A program made the translations under genes and the position numbers. The notes under the pieces were generated by a model that was not told the origin of the DNA, searched no databases, and saw only the letters and a program-made list of their open reading frames with translations. Below are positions 56,892 to 64,000 of a DNA stretch of 64,000 nucleotides, piece after piece. The first letter of the stretch is position 1; every line of letters begins with the position of its first letter. Source of the stretch: Ligula intestinalis (lineage: Eukaryota; Platyhelminthes; Cestoda; Diphyllobothriidea; Diphyllobothriidae). The stretch is taken from assembly GCA_036362985.1 (NCBI GenBank), contig JAYGXS010000004.1, forward strand, positions 34,985,548-35,049,547, read 5' to 3'.

Positions 56892-57623
56892 ATGGTTGTT
56901 GGCGACGATCATCAACCGGAATTAAGCATTGACGGCCACGAACTAAATGTTCCAGCAGTTATCAAGGATTTGGGCATATCCTACTCTAATAGTCTCAATT
57001 TGTCAGAGCACTGTGCCCTGATAGTCTCGAAAGCACGCCGAACCACCGGATTTATCCTTAGAAATTTTAAGACTATCAATGTTAGAACTAGCCTTTATAA
57101 TATGTACGTGAGACCTAGTCTTGAATACTGCTCGCCTCTGTTCAGTCTTCTGCGCACTAGTGAACGGAAGAAAATAGAATCGGTGCAGCACTTCTTCACT
57201 AGAAGAGTTTTCACTACAGAACACCGTAACTTAACCTACCAACAAAGGTGCGAACTTATAAAGCTGGATCCCCTATGGCTTCGTCGATTGCAGAAGGGTC
57301 TATTTTTACTGTTTAAACTTTTGAATGGTCAAACCTTTAATCCTCTTAGTACAATAAGGCAGCTTGAGCACTCTCGACGCGCCAGTCATCGAGACGTATT
57401 TTTATTTCTTCCTATGGCACGCACAGTTAAGTACCGGCAATTCTTTTCAGTAAATGCCATATCAATCTGGAATAAGCTGCCCAAAAGTATTAAAACCCAG
57501 CAAAACTACCCTATGTTTAAGAGAGCTGTAACTAGTTTTCTACATTCAGGACAACTTTCCCGAATTTTGGGTGCTGACTCGGTGGAATCTCTCTTTCACT
57601 CTGATGGCGTTCGTGGACTTTGA
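56892..57623 (+). CDS. Non-LTR RT C-terminal domain, 243 codons open
   Basis: The frame carries VIKDLGISYSNSLNLSEHC, YNMYVRPSLEYCSPLFSLL, KKIESVQHFFTRRVF, QRCELIKLDPLWLRRLQKGL and a final NAISIWNKLPKSIKTQQNYP block. This is the thumb and C-terminal domain that follows the palm in CR1/L2-like RTs. Palm motifs are missing. The frame has no stop, but the element is truncated and not autonomous. It differs clearly from the CR1-like proteins at 54704-55864 and 50417-51262. Confidence 0.8.
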   Translation: MVVGDDHQPELSIDGHELNVPAVIKDLGISYSNSLNLSEHCALIVSKARRTTGFILRNFKTINVRTSLYNMYVRPSLEYCSPLFSLLRTSERKKIESVQHFFTRRVFTTEHRNLTYQQRCELIKLDPLWLRRLQKGLFLLFKLLNGQTFNPLSTIRQLEHSRRASHRDVFLFLPMARTVKYRQFFSVNAISIWNKLPKSIKTQQNYPMFKRAVTSFLHSGQLSRILGADSVESLFHSDGVRGL

Positions 57624-57888
57624 ACCCCGCCAGGCTTCACTGCTGAAGATAATGCGGCTGAAGCAGCAACCCGCAGTCTGCTAACCCTTCAGCCGATAGC
57701 TCGCAACTTTTGCCGACAACCATTGAAGAAAGACTGAGAACACTGTGTTCTTGTGCCAACCCTCTCCGTCTGGAACTAATGTTTTTAAACGATATGAAAC
57801 AGTTCTCCTGCTGATGAGTCAACTCAGCTTACAACTGTACATTTATTCCGTTTGTATCATACCTTTGAAGGCAGGTTTTTTTCACTTG

Positions 57889-57974
57889 AAACAAACTCCT
57901 AATCTCGCCCAGTATTGACGAAACAAAAAACCTGAAACAAAACCAATACTGGCTGCAACATAAGGAGTTTGTTT
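57889..57974 (+). repeat. Stem-loop in non-LTR 3'UTR
   Basis: Outer stem AAACAAACTCCT (57889-57900) with AGGAGTTTGTTT (57963-57974). Inner stem CCAGTATTG (57909-57917) with CAATACTGG (57944-57952). 21 perfect pairs in total around a 26-base loop. Confidence 0.85.
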
Positions 57975-58499
57975 TAGGTTTTTTCCGGTCTTCGAGGTGT
58001 TGGAAGGCGCCCAAGAGGTGCATTACCAACTCTTTACAATTGCCTGTAAACTGGCATAATAAACATATTATTATTATTATTATTATTTACCGTGCACGTT
58101 TTTCTTAAATTTATGTTTCTACCAAGAAATTGACCATCACGCTTAATTTGCGTCTCGTATTTTATGACATTCAACAGTAGGTATAGCGCAGGGTCCATAT
58201 GGCCAGGCTACTGGCAACAGCATAGGAGGGTTCAACGTTAAAGGTAGACAATATCGCAAAAATATGCGTCCTTCTGTGCATTTTGTCTGTGAATGGGGTA
58301 TGCAAACTAAGTCTAATTCAACCTTTGACTCTAAGACCCCAATCTATTACCAATGCTCAAAAGCCTTTCCTGATGTGTGTGTTCGACTCCCGTCGAGGAC
58401 GCAAATTTTTCACCATCAGGTCAACTTAAGTGAGAAAATCGCTTAAACTCTCTCTCCCTAACACGCTTTGGTATGAGTCATTTAAATCTATGCGAAAGA

Positions 58500-58660
58500 C
58501 ACTGCGAACAGTTGCTCTACGGAAAATGATTTAGAAACATTTTTTCCCTTTAAACTTCGGATTTGCTTACTTCAGCTCTTGACATATCATCGTTAAGGTT
58601 TACTTGATTTCTCTGGAACTCAAGAAATTATGGTGGATGTTAATTGGCACCCCCAGTCAG
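58500..58660 (-). repeat. Right palindrome arm, inner flank
   Basis: Mirror copy of 56330-56490, directly next to the 3' end of the minus-strand CR1-like element. Confidence 0.8.
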
Positions 58661-59640
58661 TCAATCAGTCGGTATATTTGAGGAAGTGGCAGGCTTGCGC
58701 CTTTGAACTCCCTATATGTCACATGAAATCTCAAGAATTAGGAACAATGTTAACAAGTTATCATTCAGGAAAATATAGACAATCATAAGGTGCTATTGTG
58801 TTTCTAGGCTCATTTGTCATGTAGTTCACGTTGTGCTCTAACATATTTACATCAAGTCAGTGTTGGAATGTTTCCACAGATTTGGACACAACAGTCACCT
58901 CAAGTAGGTTATTCCATGGCTCCACGACCCCATTAGAGAAAAAATACTTCCTCACATCTAGTTGTCCTTAAGACGCATACAATTTGAAGAGATGCCCCGG
59001 AGATAAGTTTAAGTTTCGAATTGAACAAAGGCGTCACACCTGAGAGCGCAGTCCAAGCCACGCACGAAACGGAAGGTTTGTATCAAAGCTCCGCGTATCT
59101 GCCTATAACTCATAGAATAGAGATTAAGATTATAAAGGCGGATCTCATGTTTTAGTGCACCCTGGGCTCTTACTAATTTTGTGGCCCGCCACTGCACTTT
59201 TTCAAGTACGTTATAATCCTGCCACATCCATGGTCTCCAGGCTTCAATCGCGTATTCAACATGTGGCCTTATAGAGTACCGAAGATTTTCGAGAAGCAGG
59301 CTTCATCAAAAATAGTAAATGCTCGCTTGGTGGCGTACAAGATTGAAGTTGCAGCTTTAGCCACCTTTCGACATTGGGTAGAAGATTTGAGGTCGTCCTT
59401 CATCCAGATGCCGAGATCTTCCTGTATTTCTGCTTCATGGAGTGGGATTCCGTTAAGATGGTGGGATCGTGCATCGAGGACCGGATTTCGATTTGCCAGG
59501 CGCAGCAGAGTGCATTTGTTCGAATTGAAGGACAGCAGCCATCTGTTTGACCAATCGTTTAATGGACAACGATTTTCCTAGAATTTAACCTCATCGGCAG
59601 CACTCTTGATGACCTTCCATATTTTTACATCACGAACCGA
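58655..59640 (-). mobile_element. CR1-like non-LTR element, subfamily 1 (right arm copy)
   Basis: Minus strand from about 59640 (just at the RT motif C region, DVKIW-like) to the CAGT-repeat tail at 58655. The part 59581-59261 has frame breaks. 59227-59009 reads MWQDYNVLEKVQWRATKLVR through YRQIRGALIQTFRFVRGLD. The hairpin AGGCGCAAGCCT is kept (58702-58691). It lacks the first about 350 bases present in the left-arm partner; a Penelope C fragment sits there instead. Confidence 0.8.
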
Positions 59641-60285
59641 CACGCTGTCGAGCAATACCCTATATTGCTGGTGTTTCTGAAGAATTCGCTCGACTGGTCA
59701 GTGAATTTGGAATTGGCGTTCCTCACAGACCGGGAGCAACAATCCGCAGGCAACTTATGCGGCCCAAGGACCCAGCACCCGTCAACCAAAAGTCCGGTGT
59801 CATGTACCGTATTGACTGTCTTTGTGGTCAAGCCAATTATGTTGGTGAAACCGGTAAACGAGTTCTCACTAGAATGCACCATCATGGAGTCGCCGTGCAA
59901 GGAATGATACACTTTTCCTGGTGGCCGCCCACGCATCTACGCCGGGGCACAGCTTCAGCTTCGAACGCGTGCGAATACTGGGCCAGTCAGACGACCGAAC
60001 TTCAAGCCTGCTGCAGGAAGCATGGCATTCACGCACAGGCTCAATTAACAGGCATATCGAGCTTCTATATGCCTACCTCGCGTTGCGCGAGCAGATCGAG
60101 GGCAGAGGTCAACCCCGGCAGAACCGACTCAAATACACTGTGAGCTGTACGTTTTTTAACACTCGATAATGAGCTCGCTGGAGAGTTCGGAACGTCGGAC
60201 AAATATACTCCTGGTCCCAGAGAACGTCTTACCCTCTTCTATTTAGTTACTTTGGCCTCGCATATTTTCGACCATTCGTACATTT
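59640..60285 (+). mobile_element. Penelope-like family C, 3' fragment
   Basis: The linker (FLKNSLDWSVNLELAFLTDR), then the GIY-YIG nuclease and the tail with GGAACGTCGGACAAATA near 60190 and ATATTTTCGACCATT at the end. Homologous to 44400-45120 on the other strand. It lies between the CR1 copy and the gene copy of the right palindrome arm and is absent from the left arm, so it inserted after the duplication. Confidence 0.8.
59757..60169 (+). pseudogene. Penelope-like family C GIY-YIG endonuclease, frameshifted
   Basis: 59757-59920 gives VMYRIDCLCGQANYVGETGK with the Y-V-G-E-T core, then RVLTRMHHHGVAV. A frameshift near 59920 moves to MAAHASTPGHSFSFERVRIL, DDRTSSLLQEAWHSRTGSIN and RHIELLYAYLALREQ, ending at 60169. 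It matches the frame at 44564-44986 block for block. Confidence 0.8.
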
Positions 60286-60710
60286 GTGTACACTTCAGAT
60301 CAAAAATCTATGTAACGCATCTAACTAGTGTGAGCTATCGACTATTTCATACTAATAACCCTTCAATACAATCAGTAGTGACGAAAATAGTCTTGAATTA
60401 TTTATGCTTCGCGTTTATACCTAAACTCTGCGACAGGAACAAATTGGATTTGAAAAAAAAACACTATTCAATACTCTGCTCTCAGCTTTATTTGGTTGTC
60501 ATGAAAATAATATGTCTGCGGGCGTATTCCTTGAAGACATACAATATATATGGAAAATACGGCCAAGGAGATGTCAGCGAAAGGACTGATAGTTAACAAT
60601 TTGCGCACAATTAAATGCATTCATAATGTACTCAAGGCAAACATCATGCTAAATTGATATCTGTTCTTAACTGTCATAAGGGTAACATAACTGCTAAAGT
60701 ATGTTGTTGA

Positions 60711-60824
60711 GGACCAAAAATGTCGACTTGTATGATTTCTTCTGAGGAAGGTATCCCTTACTTACGTTAAAAAGGGATGCCTTTATCAGAAAAAATTATG
60801 CTTGTTGGCATTTTTGAGCACATC
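60711..60824. repeat. Imperfect foldback at the deletion point
   Basis: 60711-60767 and 60778-60824 are inverted relatives (GACCAAAAATG / CATTTTTGAGCAC, CTGAGGAAGGTATCCCTT / AAGGGATGCCTTTATCAG). The second arm replaces the promoter region present in the left-arm gene. Confidence 0.5.
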
Positions 60825-61205
60825 TTATCTTATCAGTTGTTTTCGTTGATATGTCGTGTATGGGTACTATGTCTGTCAGCTGTTGCACAGGGTTTTCGAA
60901 TTGATCTAAGGCAGATACTTGCATTTTGACTTGTGGCCTGCAATGCTCAAGGACCAGCAGCCCCAGCCGCTGGGGTAAAAATGGAATCCCTGTCGTGAAT
61001 AACAGCAACCAACCGGATGGCCTACAGGAACACAATGGCGCCTCATACAGAAAATAACGAAAATCCCGAGTCTTGCTGTGCGTTGGCTTCAGTGCTGGTT
61101 CAGTGTTGCGTCATGTTCCTTTCTCTGGCTTTTCTTTTTGACTTCCAATTCTTCACAACACAACTTTCCATGTTCGCTATCATGGAATGCTTACTCGATT
61201 TTCTT
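60795..61205 (+). pseudogene. Mirror-copy pseudogene of the small secreted gene
   Basis: Exon 1 (about 60797-60848) is recognisable, but the signal sequence is altered. The intron donor GT has become AT (60849-60850) and the acceptor TATAG has become TGTGG (to 60936). Exon 2 starts with CCTGCAATGCTCAAGGACCA exactly as in the intact copy. It then has a one-base deletion, an early TGA, and the normal stop TAA changed to CAA. The promoter and leader are gone. All these defects are visible by direct comparison with 53632-54100. Confidence 0.85.
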
Positions 61206-61420
61206 CCGTAAATACTTGTTGACGATTCTTATTTGCACAATAAACGTGGCTTATCAAGTCTTATGTGTAGTCTTCTTTCCAAATGAATACACCGCCATAC
61301 AATCTTGGTAATTGCAGAGCCTCTGAAATAACCGCTGCGGATTTCTGAATTGTGGCATTGCAGAAACCTACATTTGTTTTTTTGCATAATCACATTCCTC
61401 CGTTTGGCTATTAATTTCCG

Positions 61421-62700
61421 TTTATTTTTTCGATGTAATCGTGCCATACTGGTTTATGTGCAGAAGGCACCACAACATTCTGAGAGGATGTCGATGCACA
61501 TATTCATATGCATGGAATCAGTATGCTACTAAATAATTTCTTCGCAAACAACTTCCACTAGAATTTTATTTTTATTGTCAGAGACTACGCTGACGTTAAG
61601 CATTATGTTTGACTAACTCTTTGTTACTGATTTCGTACACACTGTCCTATGCCGGTTTTTCACGGCTAAGCTGATGCTCACGTCATTTCATCGATGACGA
61701 TCACTCTTGGTCATCTGTCTGACTAGGGCTTGTGAGAGAGATTAACTGGGATCGAGGCCTGAATAATCCGTCTAAATGCACAATCATTAACCTAATTTCT
61801 ACATTAAATATGATGCACTTCAACTTACCAAAACGTGGGACATACATGGCCTGACAGGATTATGCCTGAGCTGAAGACTCAGGCTTCTTTTGATACTGCA
61901 GTCATGTTTACAAGATTCTGAACGCTGCTGATATCTATAGGGTACACTGAAAGACCATCTGTAGCTTTATAACTATCAGTCGTCCGTCATATCCAACCCC
62001 AGGTGGCACGCCACAAAAGGCCGCTTGTGGTGGGGTTTGACAAATATCAGAAGAAAGAGTGGAACGGGTGAAACCCACAACGGTCTAGCCAGTGTCCATC
62101 AGAAATTGTAGCAGCTGGTACTTCAAGGAGGACCAGAACATCTGCGATTAGGCGCCTTACTCTAGTCCAATGCTAACAAAGTCGAATCACCATAGTTAAG
62201 AGTAACACCAAACCAAGCAACCGTTTCTTGATGGAAATACGCAATAAAGACAATCTAGAATATACAGACACTGCTCTAGATGTATTTGAAGAATATGAAC
62301 TCCGCATAAGTTATAAAAGGGAAGAAATATAATTGCAAGTGGCTTCTCATTTGGAAATTTTGTGACCTGTGACCTATCTGGTATACTCCATCTGGTTATT
62401 TGCAATTCCTTTACCTTTGAAAGGGGGTGAAAATAAGGCAAGTGTGTAATTACAGGGACCGAGGAGATATAGACTGTGACACATTTACTGCATATAATAG
62501 CTTACTTATGAACCAATAACAGCCTGCGAAATATTCTCAATCAGGGCTGACAGGAAATGGTGCCTATGGCTGTGGTCAATGCCAAACGGTGACCTGATTT
62601 GAGTCCATATCCATCTTTCATGTCATCTAGCCAGCACCGCCTGCTGAAATAGCCATTGTACATCTTGATCTACTTTGAACTTATTGGTGGCCCTTCTTCT
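61421..62700. other. No gene recognised
   Basis: About 1.3 kb with short frames only. A small near-palindrome (GGTGGCACGCCACAAAAGGC / GGTGGGGT) lies at about 62003-62037. Confidence 0.5.
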
Positions 62701-62759
62701 CTATATACTGCTGATCGTTGAACAACTACTTGGGAAGGCCTCAAGATTTAATTTGAAAT

Positions 62760-63256
62760 CAAAACTATGACAGGACTCTCTGGAGGACGTGGAGGACAGA
62801 AGCGACGCCACGTGCACACTTCAAAGGATTCTTTGAAATGACTGCAAATCAATCTGACGACCTAGGAAGACTTCAGTCAGGACCGACCGATCGGCCTGGA
62901 GACGAGCAGTGAGAACTGATAAACTAACTTTGTAAGACAATTCGCTAGCCGCTGCTCAAGCCAAAACAGTGCCTCGGAACCATGCCATGAATGCCCTTGC
63001 CTTCTCAACATGTCCATGCTATCAGCACATCTTCTACCCTCTAATCGATTCCAACGGACATTTTAGGGTGCAATTTCAGAACACTCTCACAACATCAGCT
63101 TCTATCTTGACGAGCATCACTGCTGCTACTATTACCTCGAATCCCACACCGAGGACCAATCTCATTGCCAATGCTTCACCACCTTCGAGGAACGATATTA
63201 TTTCTCTTGCCGCAACCTTCTCGGCTTCCAGTAGCTCCCTTCACCGCCTGTCTTGA
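62760..63256 (+). pseudogene. RTE-like RT C-terminus fused to a decayed C2H2-like finger
   Basis: In one frame the sequence reads TDRSAWRRAVRTDKLTL, a stop, DNSLAAAQAKTVPRNHAM, then CPCYQHIFYPLIDSNGHFRV and a Ser/Thr-rich tail (ITAATITSNPTPRT) to 63256. From memory of the group, RTE-like ORFs in diphyllobothriidean and related flatworms end in a DR-x-x-WR-x-x-V block followed by C-P-x-C...GH-x-R-x-x-C fingers and Ser/Thr/Pro-rich linkers. The finger here keeps the first Cys pair and GH but lost its last ligand. The RT core upstream of about 62760 is not readable. Confidence 0.6.
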
Positions 63257-63619
63257 CTCTGCAAATCTTGCTTTAGTCTAGAGAGAGAGTTAAGACTGGC
63301 TATGAAAGGATTTACTTGTCATTAAAACAGTTTGAACGGTGGATGAAGATCACAGTCTGAAGCGCAGACGTCTTATAAAGTAGTGATCTGGCATTCAAGA
63401 CGACCAGTTTAAGGGTCACGTTATTTTTTTTTCTAAAGGGAAAGCAGCTAAGGCATCCACTGGTGGACAGATCATGGAACACATGGACAGAAGCTGCAGT
63501 CCGGTTCTGGGTTAATTTTTTACGACACAGAAGGTAACCGATGTGCGTACACGGATGTAAGATATTGGGGAGGACATTTTGGACATCAAATCTTAGCATA
63601 ATCGTTAGTTTTATTAAAT

Positions 63620-64000
63620 TAAGTCACTTTAAGTCACTTTATTAAGGGAAGAAGGCTTTCGCCCTTGAACTCCCTATTCATAACCAAAATCGCGTAATAG
63701 GTCCACCGTAACAATAGTACATAATACAAATTTACAAATTTAGTCTTAAGGTCAGCGATAAGTGTGAGCCAGTTGCAAGGTGCTGCTACTGACACTTTGT
63801 TCATTATATCTGCCACAGTTTCTCAGCAAATGAGAATCAAGTTTGTGTTTAAAAATGTCAACAGTATCTGAGAGGACCACATCTTCCGGGAGTCCGTTCC
63901 ACGCTCCAATGACCCTCTGAGAGAAGGCGTTTCGTCGAACGTCGATACGGGCCGGTTTCCTCTGTAGTTTAAAAGGATGACCTCGCAGATGGTCAGTCCG
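63620..64000 (-). mobile_element. CR1-like non-LTR element, 3' end, running off the window
   Basis: The minus strand from 64000 reads RTDHLRGHPFKLQRKPARID, VRRNAFSQRVIGAWNGLPED and VVLSDTVDIFKHKLDSHLL, the RT C-terminus. A 3'UTR follows, with hairpin AAGGGCGAAAGCCTT (63666-63652) and a tail built on AAGTGACTT repeats (63640-63620). Related to, but distinct from, the subfamily 1 copies. The frame is open to the window edge. Confidence 0.8.

Larger units (their letters stand above)
56780..58090 (+). mobile_element. CR1-like non-LTR element, distinct lineage, 3' part
   Basis: A second type of non-LTR element, sitting in the centre of the palindrome. It has a 243-codon frame, a 3'UTR of about 430 bases with a strong hairpin (57889-57974), and ends CATAATAAACATATTATTATT, a TTA repeat tail. 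5'-truncated after the RT active site. Confidence 0.8.
60350..61420 (+). repeat. Right palindrome arm, gene-bearing part
   Basis: Mirror copy of 53390-54683. Compared with the left arm, the promoter, 5'UTR intron and leader are missing between about 60770 and 60790, replaced by a short foldback sequence. Confidence 0.85.

Noticed and set aside
58330..58400. Possible tRNA B box (GTTCGACTCCCGTCGAGG)
   Set aside because: No matching A box at the right distance and no tRNA fold around it.
1..64000. Prokaryotic features (operons, ribosome binding sites, CRISPR, rRNA)
   Set aside because: None seen; the element types, introns and composition are eukaryotic.
1..64000. Integrated retrovirus or other virus
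   Set aside because: The LTR elements have no envelope or pol frame. RT sequences present are Penelope, CR1-like and RTE-like transposons.

Overview
The window looks like repeat-rich, non-coding DNA from a eukaryote, most probably a flatworm and perhaps a diphyllobothriidean tapeworm. The organism call is an inference. It rests on the transposon mix: Penelope-like elements with GIY-YIG endonucleases, CR1-like and RTE-like non-LTR elements, LTR elements with a tRNA-Trp-type primer site, and an RTE tail fused to a C2H2-like finger. Short introns of about 90 bases and a 100-N scaffold gap also fit. There are no operons, rRNA genes, CRISPR arrays or other prokaryotic signals. Almost every long reading frame is a decayed transposon piece.

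Layout. 1-2.4 kb: Penelope family A fragments on both strands, with a family B fragment nested between them. 2.4-5.3 kb: anonymous DNA with one short repeat pair. 5.3-17.15 kb: a family A remnant, then two direct, diverged copies of a unit several kb long (about 5.83-12.47 and 13.17-17.15 kb). The first copy carries a hairpin-shaped Penelope insertion (9.66-11.58 kb) that the second lacks. 17.15-17.25 kb: gap. 17.25-18.16 kb: 3' half of a Penelope B element. 21.96-24.17 kb: Penelope B element with inverted termini. 26.84-27.89 kb: RTE-like remnant. 38.53-41.74 kb: two nested, short, non-autonomous LTR retroelements, followed by a tRNA-Arg-derived SINE. 44.38-47.52 kb: near-full-length Penelope C element split by a solo LTR. 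48.79-51.26 kb: two CR1-like copies placed tail to tail. 53.39-61.42 kb: a large imperfect palindrome. 62.7-64 kb: an RTE tail and another CR1-like 3' end.

The part most worth following is a small gene family spread over 32-61 kb. One member (minus strand, about 53.5-54.17 kb) appears intact. It has a TATA-like box, a 5'UTR intron, a signal-peptide exon, an 88-base intron, a terminal exon and an AATAAA signal. It predicts an 89-residue secreted, Asn/Thr/Ser-rich protein with four N-glycosylation sequons and a hydrophobic C-terminus resembling a GPI-anchor signal. At least six more copies of the terminal exon, sharing a V-x-C-C-hydrophobic core or a close variant of it, lie nearby on both strands in various states of decay. 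One is the mirror-image partner in the palindrome, and it is clearly a pseudogene.

All homologies between copies were judged by eye. Percent identities were not computed.
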